Below are positions 35,201 through 46,200 of a stretch of 64,000 nucleotides of DNA, one piece after another. Position 1 is the first letter of the stretch; the number at the start of each line of letters is the position of its first letter. The DNA is from Bretschneidera sinensis (lineage: Eukaryota; Streptophyta; Magnoliopsida; Brassicales; Akaniaceae): positions 34,877,001 through 34,941,000 of the forward strand of contig CM043698.1 in NCBI GenBank assembly GCA_023935145.1, given 5' to 3'. The position numbers were made by a program, and so were the translations under genes. Under the pieces are notes generated by a model, which was not told the origin of the DNA, made no database searches, and worked only from the letters and a program-made list of their open reading frames with translations.

Positions 35201-38200
35201 CTGAGGGAGGGTGATAGGAACACCAAGTTTTTTCATCGTATGACCAATGCTCATAAAAGGTTCAATTTTATAAGATCCATAGAGGTTGATGGCAGCGTGT
35301 GTGTTTGAGGAGGAGGAGGATATGAAATGAGAGATTTGTGGTTTCTAGACATGTGATACTAGATCGAATTTGGATGGCTTAGACTTTACGTGTATTGATG
35401 GGGATGCTAGGTGGCTCGAACGTCCGTTTGATGAAGAAGAGATTGTCAAGGCTCTTAGAGATTGTAATGGTGATAAAGCGTTGTCGGATGGTTTCACTAT
35501 GGCTTTTCTTGTCCATAATTGGGAGGTTCTCAGCTTGGATGCTTTTTAGTTCTTTGAGGAATTTCGTTTTTATGGGGAATTTGTGGGGAGTCTCAATGCC
35601 ATTCTTATCGTGCTTATTTCGAGGAAGGTTGGGGCATCCAATGTTAAAGATTTTTGGCCTATTAGCCTTTTGGAGTGCATATACAAGCTTTTGTCTAAGG
35701 TGTTAACCTCTAGATTGAAGGTAGTTTTGCATAGAGTGGTAAGCCCTCATCAAAATGCTTTTGTTAGGGGGGGCAAATTTTGGATGTCGTGTTGATAGCT
35801 TATGAGGTGGTCGATGACCATTTAAAGGATAGGGGGAGTGGGGTGTGATCGTGTGTGTTGGAGTTTTGTCATTTACTTAGTGAAAAGGATGGGTTTCAGG
35901 GAAAAATGGTGTAAGTGGATCTTTAAATGCATTTTATCGGCGTCCTTCTCTATCCTTGTTGATGGAAGCCCGACTGGTTACTTTAAAGCTTCAAGGGGTC
36001 TAAGACAATAGGATCCATTGTCTCCTTTCTTATTCACTTTTTTTATGTAAGCTTTTAGTAAGATGTTGACAAAAGCGGTTGATGGGGGACTGTTGAGTGA
36101 TTTCAAAGTAGGAAGCAATGGTGCTAGCGTGAATGTATCCCACTTGTTATTTGCTGATGACACTCTTAGTCTTTTGTGGGGAGAGGCTATACAAATGTTG
36201 CATCTTCGCTGTGTGCTTCTTTGCTTGGAAGCGATTTTTGGCTCAAGGTCAATCTTAGCAAGAGTGACCTAATTCCGCTTGGAGAGAGGGTTGCAAAGTG
36301 GGTTCATTTCCTATCACTTAGGTCTCCTCTTTGGGGTTAAATTTAAGGAAAAGAGTGTTTGGAATCCGATTGCGGAAAAGTTCGAGAAAAGATTGGTCGG
36401 ATGGAAGAATCATTACCTTTCAAAAGAGGGGAGGCTTACTCTTATTAAGAACACTCTTTCTAGTCTTCCTATCTACCTTATGTCTCTATTCCCTATTCCC
36501 TCTTCGGTGGCTAATAGATTAGAGAGGATTCGAAGAAGATTCCTTTGGAGTAACACGGGAGAGGATTATAAGTATCATTTGGTGAGATGGGGTGTGGTCA
36601 AACAACCTTTGGAAAAAGGGGGATTGAGTATCAAATCTCTTTCCTTATTTAATAAAGCACTTCTTGGGAAATGGTTATGGATGTTTCTAGTCGAGAGGGA
36701 TCATCTTTGGAGGAAAGGAGTGGTGGCTAAGTTTGGGTTAGACACTAATGGATGGATGTTGAAGGAGGTGAAAGGGGCTTATGGGGTGGGAATGTGGAAA
36801 TGGATTCGGAAAGGGCGGGAGGCATTTCTTCCTTATGTTTCGATTTTGGTTGGAAATGGAGAGAGAACTCGACTTTGGTATGATATTTGGTTTGGGAACA
36901 CCCCTCTAAAAGATTAATTTCCGGAAATTTTTAATATTGTGAGGAATTAAGATGCACTTATTAGCTCTTGTGCTTCATTTACTTCCGATGGGGTTATTTG
37001 GGATGTTCCGCTCACTTGTGATGTCCATGATTGGGAAGTTTGGGGGATTGTAAGATTCTTTGAAACTTCATACAACGTTAAGTTGGATGGGAGTAGAGAA
37101 GACTTGGCTAGATGGGGTCCTAATCCGAAAAAGGGTTTTGAGGCGAATTGTTTCTATAGAATTTTGGCCAATGGGAATCATTCGGTTAGGCATCTGATTT
37201 TCCATGGAAAGCAATTTGGTGTTCCTATGCCCCCTAGAGAAGTAAGTTTTTTGTATGGGAGGCTTCTTGGGAGAAAATTTTTACCATTGATAACTTGCAA
37301 AGAAGGGGGAGAGTAATTATTAATAGGTGTTTTATTTGCAAGAGATGCAAGTTGTCCGTTTTTCATCTTTTAGTGGATTGCCCGTTGGTTAGAAGCTTGT
37401 GGGAGATGGCCTATCAGATTTTGGGGATTTCTTGGGTGGTAGTGGGATCCGTGAATGATGAAGTTTGGGCTTGGAGTTGGTTGAAAGTGACAAAGTAAGT
37501 AAAAAAAAGGCTTATTCCACACTCGATTTTTTGGTTAGTGTGGAACGAAAGAATCGTAGAGATATCGATGAAAGTGAGAGAAGTTTTGATACTATTAGAG
37601 ATAGATGGCTAAATACACTTAATTTGGGTTAAAGGAAATTTCTTTGTAAATAATTTTGACCTTTTTGATTTTGCGGATTTCTTTTTTTGTAATTAGCCTT
37701 TTGTTTTGAGTTGCATCCTCTTGGTGCTTTTTTTTTAATAATATTTCTTTACTTATAAAAAAAAATTAAATAAGGAAACTAACTTAAAATTTCCCAAACT
37801 CTAAATACCCATAATATTTTCCAATCACATGATTATCCCCATAATTTTGATACCCCATTGAACATAAATTAAAATCCCTAAATTGATTCTTCCATGTGTT
37901 CATCAATTTGTTTCTTAACTTTGATGGTTTTTTTTGCCTTTCTTATTCTTTGTATGTTTAGTGCTATTTTCCCTTCTTTATTGTTCAACTTGAAAGATCA
38001 TGTGTCATATTAGTATGCTTTTGTTGAGTTTCTCTTCAATTTAATGTCTTCTAACTGTTATATTTATGAAAAAATGTCTTATCACTGTTTATCAGCCTTC
38101 TCTTGGCTTTGTATGAATAACTTGTGGGTGTAAATATTAATGGATTATGCATTTAAGTTTTGCATTTCTTTCAAAGGTTATGCTTGTAACGTGGTTTCCA

Positions 38201-38885
38201 TTAGATTGTTATATTAATTAAAGTTCGAGTTTAGTATTGTTGTTTTAAGTACTAATGTCATTGTACGTGTACCGTATTATTTTTTATGCAACTTGTTAAA
38301 GCAGGAAGGAGCATCCAAAGAAGACATTGATCAGCTGTCCAAATACAAATTTCAAAGGGTTGGTAATAATGAGAAACTTACCGGTGATGCACAAGGACCT
38401 TCTGGAGGAATAATGATGGAATGTGGCACCGATTCACCCATTGTGCATGCTCTCTCGAATGAGGATGCAGTATGTAATTCAACCCATTTTTTTTTATTTG
38501 TTTCAATAGTTCCATTATTTTTGTCTCCCGTGTTTTCTATCACTTTGAATTCATTTGATTTGGGTGTATGTATTATCAATGCAACATTGCAAGTTTGGGA
38601 TTTTTCTCTTCCTTCCAAAAAAATAGTTATCATTTAGCGAGTTTAACTCAAATCTTGTGCTCTATTCAAGAGTGCTCATTCGTCTAATATGGAGGTTGTG
38701 GTAATTTGCAGGAGTGTTGCATCTGTCTTTCTGCTTATGAAGATGGAGTTGAGTTACGGGAACTCCCTTGTGGTCACCATTTTCACTGTGCCTGTGTTGA
38801 CAAGTGGCTCTATATTAATGCCACATGTCCGCTCTGCAAATATAACATCTTGAAGAGTAGTAGCCATGATAGAGATGAAGTGTAG
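26289..38885 (+). CDS. Membrane-bound RING-H2 E3 ubiquitin ligase (At4g11680/At1g12760-like)
   Basis: Five exons: 26289-26881, 28132-28254, 28339-28471, 38305-38469 and 38712-38885 (TAG), GT-AG introns, 395 residues. The N-terminus is Ser/Thr-rich and cytosolic-looking. Hydrophobic segments lie at about 98-121, 130-151, 211-227 and 237-282, the last long enough for two helices. The C-terminal RING-H2 finger (340-380) has C340, C343, C358, H360, H363, C366, C377 and C380, with correct C3H2C3 spacing. It should transfer ubiquitin from an E2 at a membrane; substrates are unknown. The reading frame is clean. Intron 3 is 9.8 kb and holds two LINEs and other repeats; its splice sites are intact. 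The start codon is the first ATG of the long frame. The neighbour downstream, same strand, is the MUN-domain gene. Confidence 0.92.
28572..30833 (+). mobile_element. 5'-truncated L1-type LINE (element 1) in RING intron 3
   Basis: It starts inside the reverse transcriptase, with degraded forms of [15 protein letters not shown] and [12 protein letters not shown], followed by LGASFVG. Then comes the zinc-binding RT end ([20 protein letters not shown]). The 3' end has the family tail (tgggtgtcgggtgacacccc, then ttataaaaaaaatg). Several stops and frameshifts are present. It is interrupted by a solo LTR at 29457-29815. Confidence 0.85.
29457..29815. mobile_element. Solo LTR nested in LINE element 1
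   Basis: A 359-bp block begins TGATGCAG and ends GACATCA. It interrupts the LINE frame exactly between FNK and the following codons of the conserved [11 protein letters not shown] region. Flanks are ATAAG and ATAGG, a 5-bp duplication with one mismatch. It contains a TATATAGG promoter-like site. No internal retrotransposon sequence is present. Confidence 0.75.
31061..31137. repeat. Short tandem direct repeat, about 38 bp
   Basis: Two copies of taagaccggtgatc plus a ggga(g/a)aatgatttgattt part lie side by side in RING intron 3. Confidence 0.6.
31917..32046. repeat. Small hairpin MITE in RING intron 3
   Basis: The ends caggccttcttaataaatac and its near-perfect reverse complement (agtatttactaagaagacct) enclose about 90 bp, with ccatgaaaatact also mirrored inside. 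No coding capacity. Confidence 0.65.
32085..32225 (+). repeat. Left arm of a distant inverted repeat (LTR-like remnant)
   Basis: The blocks gatggaagaatc, ttagggattttaattta, aaaatattat and gtatttagagttt recur in reverse complement at 37768-37905. Sequence to about 32450 continues like an LTR (actagggtttttaagatc). It contains a perfect 16-bp inverted pair, agttttacttagctat at 32283 and its complement at 32424. Confidence 0.6.
32560..37767 (+). mobile_element. Near full-length but decayed L1-type LINE (element 2) in RING intron 3
   Basis: The 5' part (32650-34080) resembles plant L1 ORF1, including [23 protein letters not shown]2 starts near 34200 with the endonuclease motifs [30 protein letters not shown] and FLRIDRFLI. 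The reverse transcriptase follows ([20 protein letters not shown] near 35660, [16 protein letters not shown] near 36145), then [20 protein letters not shown] and a zinc-binding end near 37100-37450. The tail is ttgagttgcatcctcttggt, then ttacttataaaaaaaaa. Many stops and frameshifts are present. The 5' boundary is approximate. Confidence 0.85.
37768..37905 (-). repeat. Right arm of the distant inverted repeat
   Basis: It directly follows the LINE poly-A tail. Read in reverse complement it matches 32085-32225 at roughly 80% by eye. Confidence 0.6.
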
Positions 38886-40274
38886 AAATTTTCAAAATAA
38901 TTGTGCATTGTCATGTGTGCGATTATAGCTCGACAGCATTTTAATGCACAGCTTGTGATTGGAGTCAATGTTGCCTTCATTTTTCTTATTGTCATTTCTG
39001 TTGACGTTGTTGTAGTGTTGGTGACACTGGTGGTGTTCTTGTTTTTGCTCTGGCTTTTCTCGACTCCGTATGTATATTGGTGTTTGCCCAGGGCATCTCA
39101 TTTCTATGTCAAAGCACTTGTATTACTACTGTAGAAGACTTTTCTTGCTGTCCCAAGCAACTCTTGTAAAAGTGTTTTAGGTGGGTTTTATTGAAAAATA
39201 TGTTTCGGATTTGATTAAATCCAATTTAAATCAACAAAACTTAAGTTTTTAAAACTTCATTGATTTTCCCTTTTCATGGTACAAGACAGGAAATGAAAAA
39301 AACAGGATATATAAGCTCATATGATAGAGACGAAAGAAAGACTATAGTGTTGAATCATGTTATGGCTACGGCGATTTCTTCTTCTTTCTTGATAAACAAG
39401 CCAGTATGGTTATGATTCGTAAAAGGGAAATGCGCGAGGGAGTAAAAGTGAGGGGATGTGAGAAAGAAAAAATTGAGAAAAAAATTACTGATTTTATTTT
39501 TTTTCTTGATGTGTGTGATAGAAAGGATAAATAAGTTAAAAAAAACAAATCAAAACAAAACTGAAAAATTAGTTCATTTTACTTTTTTACAAATTTATTT
39601 GCTAATTAGTAAAAATGCGTTTTTTTACTAATCATAGCTTAAGTGACAATTATCCTAAATCTATAATACTGTTTAGGCTTGGTTTGTTTATCTTTTATTG
39701 ATAGTAATGAAACTCGAAATTTCATCTTACTCAATATAATTGAATTTTTATCCAATATAATTAGCATGAATGCAAACATTGGCAACACAAATTAACAAGT
39801 GTGAATTTATCATGCTATTTTTTTATTGGGTGAATTGTCGTACCATTAACAGTTGAGCAACAAAATGTTATAAAAACATAAAGATATTTATATTTGTTTT
39901 ATTAATTATTAACAAGAAATCTAAATTATACAACGAATACAGTTTTATTGGGGCAGATTTTTGGAACTTAGAACTTTAAGGTAAAAATTATAAATAATCT
40001 AAACTTATAGGGCTAAATCATAATTAACCAAAAAAGAGGACCAAAACTTAAAAAACAGAGAAAAGAATCTTCCCAACGTGAATGGGGGCTATCTCATTGT
40101 CTTTTTACCCTCGGCTTTTCGCGCTCCCCGAGATGGAACCCCTTTTTCTCCGTTGTACGAATCACTCACTTTGTTCCCCGTTATCATTTTCTCCGCAATG
40201 GAAAAAACAACTACTGTTTCCTGTCTCTACATATATGTGTTGTGATTTGCTGAATTGAGTGTGCGTAGAGAGTG
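38886..40274. other. Intergenic DNA between the RING and MUN genes
   Basis: The first few hundred bases likely hold the RING 3' UTR. The last 200 bp before 40275 (GC-richer, CT-rich) are a likely promoter and leader for the MUN gene. No exon or TE with recognisable ends is seen. Confidence 0.4.
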
Positions 40275-43200
40275 ATGGAGCAGAGTTCTCTGTTGCAACG
40301 TTACCGTAGTGATCGCCGCAAGATGTTGGAGTTCCTCTTGTCATCAGGTTTGATAAGAGAGCTTCGAACCCCATCCGGTCCCACCACTTCTCTCTCCGGC
40401 ATCGATTTCGACACACTCAGTGCCGATTACATCCTGCAATGCGTGAATTCCGGTGAGTTTTACCTTCATTTCAACCTTGTTTGGTTGCCGAGAATACCAA
40501 GGAGGAACGATTAAGAAAAAAAAAAGGAAAACGACTGGAGTTTGTGCTCTGTTTGGCTGCCGCGTAAAAGACTTTTCAAGAGTAATACTATGAAGAGTAT
40601 AGCTTTGAGCTTTGGAGAAAAATTATGGTTATATATGTTGATTTCAATTGAAGAAAGTAGCTGCGTAGAAATGAACACTATATATATATTCGTTTTCTCC
40701 GAATTGTTTCCTGAGTGACGAAATAGACTTTCCAAGTCTGAATCGTGTATGGATTTTTTTTTTCACTGATGGAAAATGAAGAACTATGCTCAATTACGCC
40801 AATAAATCTAATTGGGATAGTTGAATTGAGCCTTTTCCTTTTACTTTTTGGCTCTTGTTTATTATGTTTTCCTTAGTTTTCTCAGAAACCAAACAGAATA
40901 TTCAGGCTTTGTTTCGGTGTTGTTATTGTCGTGTTGTTGTCAGGTGGAGTGGTTGATGTCTCCGAGGCAACTAAGGAGTACTATGTTGAATCAGGGTACC
41001 CAATAATGGTAATGAACTTCGTCTCATGCTAATTATCGTGTTAGTTGTTTGGAGCTGTGCATATATACTTGTATATGATCCTTCTTTCTAGTGAACTAAC
41101 ATTGTTTATTGTAATTTTAGATATATTGAGGGTTTGTTTTGCTTTTGAAATGGCCTGAGGGGGGTTTTAGAACTATACTTGAGATGTATAATACATATGT
41201 ATTGTATAGAGTTTATTTGCATTTTCTGATACTTATCAGGGGAGAAAAATGAGGAATTAGAGAATTTTCATTTGTAACAGCATAAAACTTCAGAAAATCC
41301 TTGATAATACTAGTGTAGTGTAGGTGAATATGCTGACAATGGTTGCCTGGTGAGACATTAGCATTCCATTAAAGAAAAAGTATTGGCAAGCACCAAAATC
41401 TGTAGAAGCCTTAAATGGAATTTTCCAAGAAATTTTCTTGCTCTTTGGGTAGCATAAAGGTTTTGAGCATATATTTATTTAAATCCTTCTCAGTGCTAAC
41501 TTTGAAGCCTTTTTTTTAACAAAAAAATTGCAGAATCATTCTCAATCAGGGGATTCATATTTTCTTATATCGGATCCAGATTTGGCTGGATCTCCTCCTC
41601 GGCGTGTGCCTCCTCCAGCTTATGTGAAACGAACCGCTAATCATGAGTCAAGTTCATCCCGTCAGCGGGATTCTTCGAATGTTGAGAACGTTTCTACATC
41701 TGGAGATGACTATGTTCGTAAACATAAAGCAGCTACAACAAAATGTGTGAGACCTGTGGGGAATTCTGAAATTCTGCCACTTGGATTACCTGGCCTGAGA
41801 ACAGGTATCAGTTAGTTAACTTATCTGTTTAAGTAGTTGACAAGTGTGATGCAATAGAGGCAGCAGAAAATGTGGTAAAAAGATTTTAAATTTTTATTTA
41901 ATTATATATTTTCTTAACCCAACATGCATATTGGTATTTTATACAAGCTCTGGACTTTCATCCTTTGAGTAAACTGATACATGACTTCAGGATTTTTGAA
42001 GGATTGTCGGATGATGATTTGCGGGAATCAGCCTATGAGTTAATGCTCGTGTCTATGCTATTTTCTGGGTACTCTCTCTCCCCTCTCTCCCTCTCCCTAA
42101 ACGCACACACATGACAATGTGAGCTCTGTTCGTGCATGTTCACATGCATGTTTGTGTATGTGGGTGGTAGCCTGGGATTAAATATTAAGTTCATTTTCTA
42201 TAATAGTAATATATCTCCAGCTTTGATGTGCATTTAGTGTCTCTTATCTCACTTTTGCTTTCCCTCACTATTTTCTCTTTGCATTATTAGGATTGAAGTA
42301 TATTCTGTTGAGGATAGAAAGAAAGAAAAGAGCTCTAAATTTTTGTCAAGGTTGAAGAGTAAAAGGGATAAAACCGATTTACAACCTCAACCATCAGAGA
42401 GACATTATTCAGATCTCATTAACACTATCCGTGGTCAGATGCAGGCAAGCTGCACATCCTTTTTCTGAGATAATATCTATTCTAGCTGCAATTCTAAACT
42501 GATTGATACAGAAAATTAGATCTTTGAGAAAATTCAAGGCAAGCTTCTAAGTCAGTATTACTATCCGAAAACATTTGGTTGTTATTGTATGTCTGTATAT
42601 ATACATGAGTTTGGTTAATGTTGAGCCATGAACTTTATTTGCAGTCTGTTACAAACAAAGCCGTGCATAACATGCGTATTTAGCAAACCTGTGCATAGCG
42701 CGGGTATGTCGCTAGTGATATGATATTCACCACGATTTTAATTTCTGCAACTTAGATATTATCTACTTCTGTAAAGGTGATGCATTTTTGGCTTAGCTAT
42801 ATGGATCATATGTTGAAATGTACGCAGTTTTGGTTCAACTCTGCCTTAAATTGGTCTCCGAGGGGGGGGGGAAGGGGGTATAGTTTCCATTTCTCACTTT
42901 ATCTTGCTTGCTTTAATTGTCTAAACTTTGCATTAATTTTGGAAGTAAATATTGCTCCTGTACTAGATTTCAGAAACAATGGATGCATGCATTAGGAGAA
43001 ATTTGGTACAGTTGGCTGCCAGGAGGACTTCTGGACAAATTGATCTTCCGCAATTGGCATTGGGGCTTTTGATTGGGATTTTCAAGTCTGATTTTCTTAA
43101 TGAAAAGTTTTACATGCAATGGAAGAGGAGACAGGTATTGATTAATTTGTTCTATTTTTTTTTTAAGTAATTTGTTTAATTGTTTTATTGTGGGTCCTTC

Positions 43201-46200
43201 CCCAATATAACATATTAACACAATTAAGGTCTTAGTTTGGCATATGGAAAACATGCTACTCTCATGTTTGGTAAGTTATTTGGACATTTGCCATAGTTTG
43301 GTATTATTGCATCAATATAACTCTATGTTAAATGCTTTGATGATAACTTAAGTGTTTTAGACACATTATTATTGTTGCTTAACAGGGCCATGCATTTGGA
43401 GTACTGGCTGGCTTGTGAATGTGATACTTATTATGCCGCAGCGAATAGTTTTTTTTGATAAGTATGCCACTAACAGTGTTGGCCATGGTTGTTGTTTCGA
43501 CCAGAACCACCACCTAACTTAGTGTTACTGAGCTTTTCTGGCCTGGTCTTGTGCAAGCTCGGGTTTAGATCCAAAAGCCTTAGATTGGAACTAGAGTATA
43601 AAAATGAGGTGGGGTCAACTGCATAGGATAATTTCAAAGGCATCATTAAAGAATACGTTAACTTTGAGTCAGTATGAATGAACCCTGTTTATATGATGCA
43701 ACAATGAAGCTACCACAAATTAAGCATCACTCCTCTGGGCTGGTATACCATTTAGCTGTTTCAGAAAAATTAGACTGGCAGAGAAAATTTTGGACTGGTC
43801 TGGAGGTTCAGGTCTATGTGACAGGCCCTAGCAGTGTATTATTATGAGGGAATCTACTTGTATGAGACATATGTTTTACTCAGTTTCCTGTCAGAGAGAG
43901 TACAGATGGTCAATTACTTAGGTCACACAATGGCATGCTTGATTTATTCACTCAAATGAAGGTTATGGAATGTATAAATGTGCAATATTTCTGTTGCTTA
44001 TATGGTTAACCATTGGTGTTTATGCCTTACTGATTGGCTTCTATCTAACTTACCAAAAGTTGTAAGTGTGTGTGTGTGTCTAAGCATTGAACTTATTATT
44101 CTGCCATTATTGTTTTAGGCAAATATATTAGAGGAACTCCTCTATTTCTCTGCTAATCTTGTAACAGCTGAACATCTAATGGTTAGAAGTTGTCTTGCAA
44201 AGATCAGAGATGCAAAGGTATGTGCACTTTGTGGCTATTTGATTATTTAATGACAATTAATCTAACTAAGTCAGAGATATGGCTTGCTTTGTTTTTTTTT
44301 CCCTGAATCTCTTCATTTTATATTGGATGTTCCAGGAATGGGATGTTACAATGACTCCATCTCAACGTGTGGAGGCTCTATCTTCTATTAGACAGGTGGC
44401 TTTAAAATTGACATCTCTGCCTGGGAAATTTGGTATCCAGAATGAAACCTATTATTGGACTGCTGCCTATCACTTGAACGTTAGACTTTATGAGAAATTA
44501 CTTTTTGGTGTGTTCGACATTCTTGACGAGGGTCAGCTCATAGAGGTAGACTTTTCATTTCTTTCTTATTTTTTAAATCTTGATTTTTTAGCTGGTAGAT
44601 TTTATTGTGTGCTGCTCAGTCTTTTGACTTTGAATTTTTATCAGGAAGCTGATGCTATGCTGTTCCACATAAAATCAGCCTGGTCTACTTTAGGCATCAC
44701 TCAGAAAATGCATAATGCAATATATGGATGGGTCCTTTTTCAACAGGTATATCTTATATCTCCATAGTGCTCAACATTCTAAAAGTATGTCTAGTTTATA
44801 TAATCACCTAGCTGTATAATTCAATTTTGACTATATTAAAGTGATCACTTCTCTCTCTCCCTCTCATTGTGCCTGGACTAGATGATTAACCATGCCGTTA
44901 ATGGGGGTATGTCAGTGAATTTCCTGACTGCAGAACTCAGAGTTACAGTGGGACACATTCATTAGAAGTAAAATAGATGTATTTGAATCCTTGAATGGTA
45001 AAACATATTCTGTCTTTGTTTTCTGTGCGACAGCTGTTAGTATACTGCTGCTCGGTTTCATTCTTCTTAATTAGAGTCACTTTGGCACAGATTTAATTGT
45101 AGCTTGCCATGTTTCTAAGAATATGGTTTAAATATGAGTTTCCAACTGTGGATCTAAGGCATATTTTGGCATTGAAGTTTGTTGGGACAGATGAAGGCTT
45201 GCTTTTGGAACATGCAGTTCAGGAGTTGCAGAAAGTTCTTTCTGCTGAAGAAGATAATGGGAAGGAAGGCCTCTATATGAATAGCCCAGTATGTTCAAGG
45301 CAACACAATGGCAGTGAAGTAGTTTTAAGTCTGGTGCAGGCCATTTTCCTTTCAATCAGTATTTGGTGTGACAATAAACTTCAAGACTACCATCTTCATT
45401 TTGGTCAGGTCAGTTGCTTTTCTTTGATATTTATGTTATATTATTCTGCATTCTTCCAAAATATGTTACAGCCCAGGCAATTTAGATCCTTCGAGGATTA
45501 CTATCAAAGCCTTTATTTCCATTTTCCTTATCTCAGTACATGCTTTCTAGTTCTATTTCCATATTGTCCAATTATAAAATATCCTGACAACCCTCTCTCT
45601 CTCCTTTTTTTAATTGATTACCCTATAAAATTGATCTTTCAGGTTTATCACAGTAAACCTAAATAAATTTAGTTTAATTTGCATGTTATTTAAATTCCTT
45701 CTGAAATGTTTTCATATTTCAATATTGTAAAACACACTCCTTTTCTAGGGATTTTCCTTATAACTATGATATTTTTTCCCCCAGAAACCTTGTAACTTTA
45801 GGAGGGTGATGCGCTTGGCATCAACAGTTGGAGTTCCCACTTCTGCTGATTGTGCTGAAATTAAGGTTAGGCCTTTCTCAATTTTAAGTCATTCATATGC
45901 ATATTTTGCGGTTGAATGAACTATGCTACTTCCATCACTGAATATGTTTTTAATTTTTCTCCTACAGTTTATTATTTTGGTGTGGAATTAATGGTGGGAT
46001 TCTTTTTCTTTTATTATTTATTTTAAATTGTCCCTTTGTCCAGATGCGTGCTTAATTGAAGCTAATTGTTGTTTTATAAAATAAAGGAAATTTCAGTATA
46101 TCTGGAGATTGCTTAACTCCTTTTTTTATATTTTAAAGAAGTAAGGAATTATATCAGACTCGTATTGTGAACTGGTATTTTTGTTATTAGTGAGCCTTGA

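Noticed and set aside
36279..36917. 212-codon plus-strand frame as a separate gene
   Set aside because: It is part of the reverse transcriptase of LINE element 2, not an independent gene.
42001..42001. Upstream acceptor at about 41990 for MUN exon 4
   Set aside because: The cag near 41990 would shift the frame; the AG at 42000-42001 keeps RTGLSDDDLRE.
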